Assembly (NCBI RefSeq): GCF_963082655.1 | Contig: NC_081554.1 | Coordinates: forward strand, 123,975,453-124,039,452 | DNA from: Stomoxys calcitrans | Lineage: Eukaryota; Arthropoda; Insecta; Diptera; Muscidae | DNA: 64,000 nucleotides | Direction: 5' to 3' | Shown: positions 55,035 through 64,000 of the stretch, piece after piece | Layout of the letters: each line of letters begins with the position of its first letter | How positions within the stretch are numbered: position 1 is the first letter of the stretch | Translations under genes and position numbers: made by a program | The notes under the pieces: model-generated | What the model was told of the DNA's origin: nothing | The model's database searches: none | What the model saw: the letters and a program-made list of their open reading frames with translations, nothing else

Positions 55035-56250
55035 TTATACCCACCACCGAAGGATGGGGGTATATTCATTTTGTCATTCCGTTTGCAACACATCGAAATA
55101 TCCATTTCCGACCCTATAAAGTACATATATTCTTGATCAGCGTAAAAATCTAAGACGATCTAGTCAAGTCCGTCCGTCTGTCTGTTGAAATCACGCTACA
55201 GTCTTTAAAAATAGAGATATTGAGCTGAAACTTTGCACAGATTCTTGTTTTGTCCATAAGCAGGTTAAGTTCGAAGATGGGCTAAATCGAACTATATCTT
55301 CATATAGCCCCCATATAGACCGATCCGCCGATTTAGGGTCTTAGGTCCATAAAAGCCACATTTATTTGGGACAGTGAGTTGTGTTATACCCCTCGACATC
55401 TTTCGTCAATATTGCCCAGATTGGTCCAGATTTGGATATAGCTGCCATTTAGACCGATCCTCTGATTAACGGTCTGAGGCCGATTTTCCTGAAATTTGGT
55501 GCAGTCAATTGTCTTAGGTACTTCGATATATTTCTTCAATCGGTTCCTTGATCGGTTCAGATTTGGGTATAGCTGCCATATAGACCGATCTCTTGACTTA
55601 AGGTTTTGGACCCATAAAAGGCGCATTTTTTGTCCGATGTCGCCGAAATTTGGGACGTTGAGTTATGTTAAGTCCCTTGACATACTTCTGCAATATGGCA
55701 CAGATCGGTACAGATTTGGATATAGCTGCCATATAGACCGATCCTCCGATTAAGGGTCATAGACCCATAAAAGCCGCATTTACTAACCATTTACTTTTCT
55801 GAAATTTGGGACAGTAAGTTGTCTTAGGCCCCTCGATATCTTTCTTCAATTTGGCCCTGATCGGTTCAGATTTGAATAAAGCTGCCATGTTGACCGTTAT
55901 CTCGATTTAAAGTCTTGGCCCCATAGTAGGCGCATTTATAATCCAATTGCACTGAAATTTGACACAGTGTCTTATGTTAGGCTTCTCGACATCCGTGTCG
56001 TATATGGTTCAGATCGGTTTATTTTTAGACTTAGCTACTAAAACGATTAATATTTTGTTATACACAATTGAACATGGACTTGTACTTATTAGTGTTTTTT
56101 CCAAATCGGAACATATTTCGATATAACTGCTATGGGACATAAGGTATGCAATTTTCACCGGATATTGGTGAAAGGTGGTTTACATATATGCCCGAGGTGG
56201 TAGGTATCCAAAGTTCTGCCCGGCCATACTTAACGCCTTTTTACTTGTTT
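55035..56250 (+). mobile_element. DINE-1-like element, subfamily B, full length
   Basis: The 5' end is 'tatacccaccaccgaaggat', then 'ccctataaagtacatatatt', 'ccgtccgtctgtctgttg', and six or more units with 'tttggatatagctgccatat', 'agaccgatc' and 'cccataaaagccgcatttac'. The 3' end is 'ttctgcccggccatacttaa', 'cgcctttttacttgttttt'. It serves as the subfamily B reference for 16570, 20500 and 25790. Confidence 0.8.
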
Positions 56251-56335
56251 TTAATTTAGTTATTATTTTACAAATTACCTCAGCGCCGTAATGCATAAGA
56301 GAGGCATGTTGGCAAATCCAATTAATTAACATATA

Positions 56336-56932
56336 AAGGGTGATTTTTTTGAGGTTAGGATTTTCATGCATTAGTATTTGACAGATCACGTGGGATTTCA
56401 GACATGGTGTCAAAGAGAAAGATGCTCAGTATGCTTTGACATTTCATCATGAATAGACTTACTAACGCGAAACGCTTGAAAATCATTGAATTTTATTACC
56501 AAAATCAGTGTTCGGTTCGAAATGTGTTCATTCACCGTAACGTTGCGTCCAACAGCATCTTTGAAAAAATACGGTCCAATGATTCCACCAGCGTACAAAC
56601 CACACCAAACAGTGCATTTTTCGGGATGCATGGGCAGTTCTTGAACGGCTTCTGGTTGCTCTTCACTCCAAATGCGGCAATTTTGCTTATTTACGTAGCC
56701 ATTCAACCAGAAATGAGCCTCATCGCTGAACGGTGAATGAACACATTTCGAACCGAACACTGATTTTGGTAATAAAATTCAATGATTTGCAAGCGTTGCT
56801 CGTTAGTAAGTCTATTCATGATGAAATGTCAAAGCATACTGAGCATCTTTCTCTTTGACACCATGTCTGAAATCCCACGTGATCTGTCAAATACTAATGC
56901 ATGAAAATCCTAACCTCAAAAAAATCACCCTT
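56336..56932 (-). mobile_element. Fold-back Tc1/mariner-like element, 597 bp
   Basis: Long inverted arms of about 210 bases, from 'aagggtgatttttttgaggt' to 'gtgttcattcaccg' at the left and the complement at the right, each carrying the transposase start (MNRLTN). TA flanks both sides (56334-56335, 56933-56934). The middle, on the minus strand, has the catalytic segment FSDEAHFWLNGYVNKQNCRIWSEEQPEAVQELP. So the right arm is the true 5' end, and the left arm is a second, inverted copy of it replacing the 3' end. Confidence 0.85.
56540..56760 (-). pseudogene. Transposase fragment with first catalytic Asp
   Basis: SVFGSKCVHSPFSDEAHFWLNGYVNKQNCRIWSEEQPEAVQELPMHPEKCTVWCGLYAGGIIGPYFFKDAVGRNVTVNEHISNRT region (I describe, not reconstruct). 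FSDEAHF holds the first acidic residue; VWCGLYAGGIIGPYFF follows. It is joined upstream to the N-terminal piece by a deletion of the rest of the helix-turn-helix region, and downstream to an inverted N-terminal piece. Confidence 0.8.
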
Positions 56933-56934
56933 TA

Positions 56935-57479
56935 TAATTGTATTTCTACGTTTAAGTGAAAACAGTGGAACGTTGTTAAAAATATATGTATTTATATTGA
57001 GCTTTAAACTGAGATTATATATCAGAAGCGAAACAAGAGTAATGTGTCAATTGCGGTAAAAATTGCAAGATACGTTTTTATAGCTCTTTAAAATATTGAA
57101 ATATAGGCACATAATTTAATATGTTGACGTAAAGCGTAAAATTACCGAATTCCAGATTAATAAATTTTTTGTTTTGTTGGTTCCGTACAACATAAGTCTA
57201 TTGATGATTTTTTTTTTTTTTGTTAAAAGAGTGACTATCTCGCATAAATTCTGTTGTGTGATATCCTATGCCTTTGACACATTTGTACATATATGTGTGT
57301 ATTTGATGCTTATAAATTTCATGAATAGACAACATTTTAGGGAATTTTTTTATATACTAAAATAAAAATATAAAAGATTTAAAATCTGAACTTTCCTTAG
57401 AAGCACAAATGATTGCAAGATAATTTAAATTACTTTGTATTAAACTTTCATAAATTCGAAGTTTAGTGTTTAAATTAAA
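56935..57479. other. AT-rich spacer
   Basis: Nothing recognised. The frame 57174-57365 is low complexity around a T run. Confidence 0.4.
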
Positions 57480-58060
57480 TTTGTTTTGCACGTTAACCAA
57501 TTCTTCTTCCGCACTACATCCCTTTCTAACGCCATATTGAATACCAGCTAGAAGTCCGTTGTTCTCTAAAAATTTAAATAATTAACGATGAAATATCCTT
57601 TCACAAATATCGATAATAACAGGGAGTACATATATTGGTGTGCATCCTTAGGGATTGGAATGACTTTGAGAATTTCGAGAATATCTGGAAACGTTTTCAT
57701 GTTAACAATGCTATTAAAAATGTGAAAAAGATGCGGAACAATGTTTTGATGATACAATTTAACCACTGTAGCCGGAATAAAGTCATCACTTCTCGTTCCA
57801 TTTCATCGTTTGTTACAAACCATATTTCAAAATCGTATGGCATTTGTTGAACCGTTAATAAGCCATTGAAATCATCCGACTTATACGAAACTATTTGATT
57901 CTTCAAATTCTGGACAAACTTCAACAAAAAAGATTTAAAAGTTTCTGTCATCACCTTGATCATTAGAAATAATATTGCCATTAGGGTTAGTAAGGCGCAT
58001 TTAATCTTTCATTCTTTTTCCTAAAGTTTCATTTAAAAACTTCTTGAAATATTAGAAAAA
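57480..58060 (-). pseudogene. LINE reverse transcriptase relic (CR1/Jockey-like)
   Basis: Minus strand: RLTNPNGNIISNDQ near 57990-57950, then FIPATVVKLYHQNIVPHLFHIFNSIVNMKTFPDILEILKVIPIPKDAHQY (57780-57620) which is RT motif 1, and FLENNGLLAGIQYGVRKGCSAEEELVN (57570-57495), the GFR/QYGFR motif region. Frameshifts separate them. Comparable to the 37.9-39.5 kb relic, possibly the same family. Confidence 0.7.
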
Positions 58061-58800
58061 CAGTTTTAATTCATTCTATAATAATTCCTCACCGATTCTT
58101 TTTCAAACTTTTTAATTACACGACTAATTCAATTCAATTGTATTTAGAACTGACATTGTCTCTGTCACTCCTTCTCTTCTTCATATCTTGTATCTCATGT
58201 CACATCTCCCTAAACTAAGGGAGTAAATTAATTTGTATCGAAGAAGTAATTTCACTTTATTGTAGTCATACTGACATACTTCTATGGATAAAACTATTGA
58301 GCCGAATTTCTGTGTTAATAGATCAGTAAATTAAATTATTATCTGACATATTGCATTCTATTGAGCCTACAATAACTTTCCCAAGGATATTGCATTTTTA
58401 CACATGGTCAATACATGTCTTATTCTTTGAACGCATGATCAAAAAATGTTAATTCCTATAGTCGAGAGTCAACAAAAGATTCAACACAATATGAGAACAG
58501 TTTGCATATAAAACATTTATATTCGAATCTGCGAAAACTTGGTAACTTCCATATTGAAGTACAACGGATTACATTTTTGCGGTTTATAGAATGATACAAT
58601 AGTAAGTGGTTCTCTGTCTATCTGGATGTTTCGCAGTTTTAACACAGTAGAGTCAATGAAACGTTCACTCTTACACTGTACATCTTTTACATCTACTTAT
58701 TTTCCAATTAATACAGTGGTTCCTCCGTGTCCGTCATATCGGCAACAATGAATTAAATTGCAAGTGTAATATCTCAAAAACTGGTTAAGTAATTGTCCCT
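58061..58800. other. Low-copy DNA, no gene recognised
   Basis: No repeat or coding frame of note. Confidence 0.35.
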
Positions 58801-58802
58801 TT

Positions 58803-58848
58803 TTATACCCACTACCACAGGATGGGGTATACTAATCGGGTTGTATTT
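58803..58848 (+). repeat. DINE-1-like 5' end stub
   Basis: 'tatacccactaccacaggat' and 'ggggtatactaa' match the first ~40 bases of DINE-1-like copies. It is cut off by LINE sequence. Confidence 0.65.
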
Positions 58849-59064
58849 TACGGATTCAACAAGTTGAAACTCAAGGTCTAAAGAAGCGTTTAAGGAATCA
58901 GTAGACGACTCAGCAGTTGTTGCTGAACACTTGCCTGAAGAACTATCGACCACATCGCTGAAGTCTGGCGGATTGCAGGAGACTGTAAATCCGCCTGCCA
59001 CAATCGAGACAGAAGGGACCCGACAAGCCCTGTTGTCGGGTCATCCGGATGGACTGAGCTCAAG

Positions 59065-59439
59065 GTGTACGCCAGCGTGGAGGCACGGAACTCTAAAGAT
59101 ACTTCGACAGCGGAGGCTAGTGAGGCATCCAAGGAGGAATCGTCCACTCCGCAAGTGTCCAGTGTCCTGAGGAAGAGAGCTTTCTCACCTGCCCCGGGAT
59201 GCGTACGGAGGCTCATCATGACAAGATCTAACTACTCTTGTGAGGATGAACGCTTGGTAGAATCAGAAGATGAGGCCAACGTCGCTCTTATTCACGAACC
59301 TTGTGTGTGTGGAGGAATGGTTCGTGGACTAAAAATTCCGGGATTTAAACTACTCAAGGGTACGGGAAATGGGAGACACAGAGCCTGTATTCTTGCAAAG
59401 AGTAGTCTATATTTTTTTCTTTGCCGTCGCAAGATTTAG
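59065..59439 (+). pseudogene. ORF1 tail / endonuclease N-terminus
   Basis: 124 open codons. The first ~50 are Ser/Glu-rich (ASVEARNSKDTSTAEASEASKEESS), possibly the end of ORF1. From ANVALIHEPCVCGGMVRGL (residues about 72-90), the QEPW motif of an AP endonuclease is readable with His for Gln and Cys for Trp, followed by GRHRACILAKSS. It ends by frameshift in a T-rich patch at 59410. Confidence 0.6.
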
Positions 59440-59822
59440 TAGTAGCCAGCCTTGAAATAAACACGTCTCATTACTGGCTCCCCTATATATGGCACACGTC
59501 TCAGACAAACCGTAAGTCGGTGGTTGAATACGCTGGGGAAGTTTGGATGCCAATTAAAGGGGTGAGCTGCTTATTGAATAAATTATAAGTTGCAATCTGC
59601 CGATTTGTAATAAAGGGGATAAACCGACCTTTATTACCAGGAACAGGCAGGAGGTTTATAGATATTACTTTGGATCGGAAGATATAAGTGGAAGAATATA
59701 CGACTGAGCAGTGTTGGATGACCACAGCTTCTCTGCTCATCGCAATATTAGTTTCAACCTTGGAGAAAATACTGTAGAAGTGTTTCCTCGGCTAAAGAAG
59801 AAAGCCGGATTGGTATAAAATT

Positions 59823-60128
59823 ATGCACACTACCCCTTCTAGACCAGAAAAGGAAATGGAAACTACGGAGGAAATAGACATAGTAGTCAAGCGGATCACG
59901 AAGGCCCTGAATGACTCGCTTGTGTCAGCATGCACTAGTGCCAAGCCAAAGTGCAAACAGCTACCGTTCTGGTGGACCCCAGTGCTGGTTGGTCTAACGA
60001 AGGACTGTAGAAAACTCTTCAACAGAGTAAAAGCCACAAGAGCACCACACGATTGGGACATCCATAAGGCTGAGTTAAGAAAATATAAGGCGAGCTTAGT
60101 AGAAAGGCTCAGAACAAATCCTGGGTAG
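59823..60128 (+). pseudogene. ORF2 linker between endonuclease and RT
   Basis: 101 residues: KRITKALNDSLVSACTSAKPKCKQLPFWWTPVLVGLTKDCRKLFNRVKATRAPHDWDIHKAELRKYKASL. The PFWWT-x-x-LxxL...FNR/KAT...W...YK layout is conserved in the I/R1/LOA group. The stop after RTNPG is followed, shifted, by WVEFCSSVEDAGEASRLRKI. Confidence 0.75.
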
Positions 60129-60142
60129 AATTCTGCAGCTCC

Positions 60143-61300
60143 GTGGAGGATGCAGGTGAGGCCTCTAGGTTAAGGAAGATTCCGTCCTCGAGACCTATTA
60201 CGGTGAGGTATATTCAAAAGTCGGAGAATGTATGGATAATGTCTAGTGAGAAAATACTAGAACTACTCTTTGATACACATTTCCCGGGAAATTCTCCAAC
60301 GGACAACGTAACGCCAGATGAGGTTGTCACTGGTATTCATTCGTCAGAGACTATTTGAGAAATTGTGTCTGAGCCGAAAATCCTTTGGGCCATAAGAAGT
60401 TTCGACTCCTTTAAGTCGCCAGGCCCGGATGATGTATCACGGGTTAAATTAGAAGCTGGGTCTGGAAGACTGGTTCCTTGGCTTAGGGAGATATAATCCG
60501 TTTGTATCAGCATGTCATATGTACCTGTGGGATGAAGGGATACGAAGGTCATTTTCATTCCGAAAGCGGCGAAAGATTTTCGTACTATTAGTCTGTAGTC
60601 CTTTATGCTGAAGATTCTTGAGAGGTTGATAGAAACATATCTAAGGGCAAAGATCCCTGGAGAACGCCTGTCGCGATAGCAGCATGCATATAATAAAAGC
60701 AAATCCACTGAAGAAATGCTACTATTGTATATTCCTTGATCGTGAAGGGCTGACGACCTAGTCGGCTACATATAGGGTTCTCTCGATATCAAGGAATATA
60801 TTGTACATTTCTTGTCATTGAAGGTGCTTTCAATGATGTAAAACCGACGTCAATCATGAAGGAGTTGGAAATTTTAAGCATCAACTCTAACGTGAGAAAG
60901 CATTACGGCAGGCTTGGGTCTGTGGTTCTAAAAGGATGGGTCAGCAGAAGAACACCTCAAGGAGGTGTACTGTCTCCTCTACCTTGGAATATAGCCATTT
61001 ACAATATATTATTGTCTCTGGAAGAAAAAGGTGTTAAAGCGGTCGCATATGCTGATGACATGGCAATTGCGGTTAGGGGAAAGTTTCCCAGCACGCTAAC
61101 AGATTTAATTCAGGAAGCTCTACACGCAACAGCGAAGTGAGGTATCGAAACTAGTCTAGGTATAAATCAGTGCAAGACAGAAGTAGTTCTTTTCAACAGG
61201 AGATACAAGTTGTCTACAGTGGAACCTGTCTCCTTGGAAGGAGAGAATGTTCCAATTACATGAAGCGCAAAATACCTGGGTGATTTTTTGGACAGGAAAT
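60143..61300 (+). pseudogene. Reverse transcriptase, several frames
   Basis: KILWAIRSFDSFKSPGPDDVSRV (60380-60440, domain 0). FLVIEGAFNDV near 60808-60840 is motif A, with Val in place of the first catalytic Asp. RRTPQGGVLSPLPWNIAIYNILL (motif B, 60948 on) and AVAYADDMAIAVRGK (motif C, both Asp) are in the frame 60856-61140. SLGINQCKTEVVLF and SAKYLGDFLDRKLNFKYNI (thumb) follow after a TGA at 61138. The enzyme is dead by the motif A change and the stops. Confidence 0.85.
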
Positions 61301-61690
61301 TGAACTTCAAATATAACATTTTGGAAAGGGCAAGAAAGTCCCTCTTGCCATATACACCTGCAAGAGAGCCATTGGCAAAAGTTGGGGGTTTAGACGCCAT
61401 GCCATGCATTGGATATATACTGCATTTGTCAGACCTATAATGCTATATGGTGTTGTGGTCTGGTGGACGGCGCTTCAAAAGTGGACCTATTGCTCAATAT
61501 TTACCCGGCTTGATTGTGCATCACAGCCCCACTGAGCAGAATACCATCTGATGCACTGAATTTAATGCTACATCTTATGCCTCTGGCCATTGTGTCTACC
61601 TAAAATGCAGCGACCACTGCCACTCATTGGTCATGTGGCGGCTACGGACACTGTGTTATCGTTGATACAATATCTGATCTTCCAGGCATT

Positions 61691-61927
61691 GTGGATTACA
61701 CCCTACGTGATCCGCTTTTTGATAAAAAGTACTGTACCTTCCTTAGATACGATTGGAACTACGATATCCCTGGTAACAGAAGTTACATAGACTTCTATAC
61801 GGATGGTTTGAAACTAAACGACCACGTGGGCTTTGGAGTGTACTCTAATGATCTAGGACTGGTCATATCGAAAAGGTTACACGAGCGGACATCCTTGCAA
61901 TTAAGTGGTGGAATGTCTAAAATATAA
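61691..61927 (+). pseudogene. RNase H start of the 59-62 kb LINE
   Basis: IDFYTDGLKLNDHVGFGVYSNDLGLVISKRL carries the first catalytic Asp (YTDG). 'ctcagacagccaggcagcca' (SDSQAAI, third Asp) follows near 61958. The VPGH end motif is not found, because the sequence jumps to the Cys tail. Confidence 0.75.
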
Positions 61928-62205
61928 TGTCATTACTACAATTGGCATAAATATCTTCTCAGACAGCCAGGCAGCCATTAAATCCCCGGAGTCGTTCCTG
62001 TGAGCTGTGAGGACATCGACATATTCTGTGTGAGTGTCCCGTACTAGCAGTCAGAATGAGTTTCACTTTAGGTTCTCATTTCTTTGAGAACCTTTAGCGG
62101 ATGTGACCACTCGCAAGCGATCTGCATGGTTCAACAGTAGGAACTAAAAGGCATCTTCCTTCTTCTGTTCCTGTGGTATCACAATGGACGAAAACGTCTA
62201 ACCTA

Positions 62206-63085
62206 ATATTGATGTAGGTGGGCCATATCGGTACAGATTTGGATAAAGCTTCCATATTTACTGATCTCCCGATTTGACTTCATGAGCTCCTGGAAGCCGC
62301 AATTTTTGTCCGATTTAGCTGAAATTTTTGCGCATAGTGTTCTGTTATGACTTCCAGTAGCTGTGTCAAGCAGCGTACAAATCTGTCAAGAACCTGATAC
62401 AGCTCACATATAAACCGATTTCTCGATTTGACTTCTTGAGCATTTACAAGCCACAATTTTCATCCGATTTGGCTGAAAATTTGCACATAGCGTTATGTTA
62501 TGACTTACAACAACTGTGCTATGTACCGTCTTAATCGGTCAGGACCTGATATAACTCCCATGTAAACCGATCTTCCGATTTGACTTCTTGAGCACCTGGA
62601 AGCCGTAATTTTTGTTCTATTTGGCTCAAATTTAGCATGTGGTGTTCTGTTATGAACTTTAACAACCGTGCCAAGTACGGTGCAAATCGGTCAATAACCT
62701 GATATAGCTCCCATATAAACCGATCTCCCGATTAGACTTCTTGAGCCGCTGGAAGCCGCAATTTGGCTAAAATTTTGCAAATAGCGATCTGTTATGACTT
62801 CCAACAACTGTGCCAAGTACCGTTCGAAGCGGTCAATAACCTGATATAGCTCCCATATAAACTCATCTCCTGACTGGAATTCTTGAACCCTGGAAGCCTT
62901 AATTTTTGTCCCATTTGGCTGAAATTTTGCAGATAGCGATTTGTTATGACTTTCACGAAATGTGCCAATTATGGTCCAAATCGGTCTATAACCAGATATA
63001 GCTTCGATATTTTAGCAGAATCCATGGTGGTGGGTTCCCAAGATTCGGCCCAGCCGAACTTAGCAGGCTTTTACTTGTTTTCTTA
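62206..63085 (+). mobile_element. DINE-1-like element, 5' truncated
   Basis: About six units ('acctgatatagctcccatat', 'aaaccgatctcccgattaga', 'cttgagccgctggaagccgc') and the full 3' end 'aagattcggcccagccgaac', 'ttagcaggcttttacttgtt'. The units say 'ggaagccgcaattt' where subfamily A has 'agagggcgcaattc', so this is a variant. Confidence 0.75.
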
Positions 63086-63334
63086 TAACATATTAGCACA
63101 GGTCACAAAATATTTTTTTTTTTTCAAGTCAATACATACCGCTCTCAATAAAAAGCACACAGTTGATACAAATGCAAATTTATAACCAGTTTGATAATGC
63201 AAAAAACGCGTAGTATTGCTTAGTTTACACCCGCTGAAAGCTTACAGCCGTTTGAGGTACGATTTTGTCGATTTAAAACAAGTTGAAAATTGGGTTTTGA
63301 GGCGCTAGATCGGTCATTTCGCCAACAGTGCGTG
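63086..63334. other. Short spacer, nothing recognised
   Basis: No repeat or gene seen. Confidence 0.35.
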
Positions 63335-63530
63335 CCTACAGTGGTAGTGCCTACACCAATAAGAAGTAGTTTTGGAAAATTTCAAGCGCCTAGCTCTACT
63401 CGTGCTTTCGACAGACAGGCGGACTGACGGACATGACTAGATCGACTTAAAATGTGATGAAGATCAAAAATAAATATACTTTATGGGGTCTTAGACGCCC
63501 CATTCTTTGGGGGAGAGTATAAAAATGTAA
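63335..63530 (-). mobile_element. DINE-1-like 5' fragment
   Basis: 'ctacaccaataagaagtagt', 'gacggacatgactagatcga', 'tatactttatggggtcttag' and 'ccccattctttgggggagag' give the 5' 190 bases on the minus strand. Confidence 0.7.
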
Positions 63531-63699
63531 AAACGACATGGTTCAAGACTTGTATGGAGGGGCTGATATGGAGCGTGAATGTCGGTCACCTCGAGCATTC
63601 TAAATTTTTAAAGTATTGCCAAATAAGCATTTATAGGTCGATCGCCATGGTTCCCTTTGCAAAAGAAAGAACTTGTAAAATCTTACAAAATATAACACT

Positions 63700-64000
63700 A
63701 TTGTTGTAAGTGAAAACAAAACACCTCATAGAAAATTTCAGCCAAATCGGATTAGAATTGCGTCCTCTAGAGTCTCAAAAATTCAAGATACGAGATCGGT
63801 TTATATGGCAGCTATATGAAAACATGGCCCATTTACAATCTCAAACAACCTACACTGATAAAAAGTACTTGTAAAATATTTCAAGTTCCTAGCTTAACTG
63901 CTTCGAAAGTTAGCGTGCTTTCGACAGACAGGCATAGCTGAATCGGCTCAGAATGTAAGGACGATATATATACTTAATTGGGTTGCAGATCACTATTTAG
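63700..64000 (-). mobile_element. DINE-1-like copy running off the window
   Basis: 'gccaaatcggattagaattg', 'gatcggtttatatggcagct', 'tttcaagttcctagcttaac' and 'gttagcgtgctttcgacaga' are in the minus-strand order toward the 5' end, which lies beyond 64000. Confidence 0.7.

Larger units (their letters stand above)
58980..62205 (+). mobile_element. RNase H-bearing LINE, long decayed copy
   Basis: In order: possible ORF1 tail, endonuclease (59214-59440), linker (59823-60128), RT (60143-61300), RNase H (61780-61925) and a Cys/His-like tail (about 62010-62200, CECPVL then 'tcacaatggacgaaaacgtc'). Frequent stops. Distinct from the LOA element at 12 kb in its RT box (AYADDM) and linker; I/R1/LOA group. 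A fragment of the same family is at 31255. Confidence 0.75.

Noticed and set aside
59823..60128. Host gene with WW-like residues (PFWWT)
   Set aside because: It is the conserved linker of I/R1/LOA group ORF2 and sits in order between endonuclease and RT.
1..64000. A new defence, biosynthetic or symbiont system
   Set aside because: I looked on both strands for clustered intact frames, ribosome binding sites and operon spacing. None exist; all multi-motif proteins are transposon-derived.

Overview
The window is repeat-dominated nuclear DNA from a higher fly, probably a calyptrate such as a house fly, stable fly or blow fly. This rests on at least a dozen DINE-1/INE-1-type Helitron-like elements, recognisable by their 5' block 'ccataaagtatatatattc', the 'cgatctagccatgtccg' core and the '...cttacttgtt' 3' end. 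It also rests on a tRNA-derived SINE, several mariner families and RNase H-bearing non-LTR retrotransposons. The species cannot be fixed from the sequence alone. I see no bacterial or viral genes, no CRISPR array, no rRNA, no free-standing tRNA and no convincing intact multi-exon host gene. The only host-gene candidate is a short Cys-rich, signal-peptide-like ORF near 17.86-18.09 kb.

Layout. 1-11 kb: two inverted copies of a head-to-tail array of one non-coding element family (called family X here; ends TC...CTAG, so possibly Helitron-like), separated by low-copy DNA and a deleted mariner (5.7-6.2 kb). A SINE and a DINE-1-like element sit inside the second copy, and the first copy preserves both empty sites. 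11.9-15.7 kb: a LOA/I-type retrotransposon whose 5' part is inverted against its own 3' end, as expected from twin priming. 16-21 kb: a mariner MITE, DINE-1-like pieces, AT-rich filler and the small ORF. 21-32 kb: LINE relics with nested insertions, SINE fragments and DINE-1-like copies. 32-41 kb: a nearly full family X copy, LOA and CR1/Jockey-like relics.

41-50.4 kb: a giant palindrome with ~3.9 kb nearly identical arms (41069-45001 and 46442-50405) around a 1.44 kb spacer. Each arm carries an RT relic split by a MITE, a DINE-1-like piece, a LOA 3' part and a mariner. Only the right mariner is complete at both ends. 50.4-56.3 kb: DINE-1-like copies flanking a long, decayed minus-strand LOA element. 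56.3-64 kb: a fold-back Tc1/mariner-like element, a minus-strand RT relic, a 3 kb plus-strand LINE and further DINE-1-like pieces.

Nothing here works as an operon or pathway. The protein-coding signal is transposase, endonuclease, reverse transcriptase and RNase H, nearly all broken. The window's value is in transposition history: nested insertions with target duplications, empty paralogous sites, precise tandem junctions, a twin-priming product and a large palindrome.
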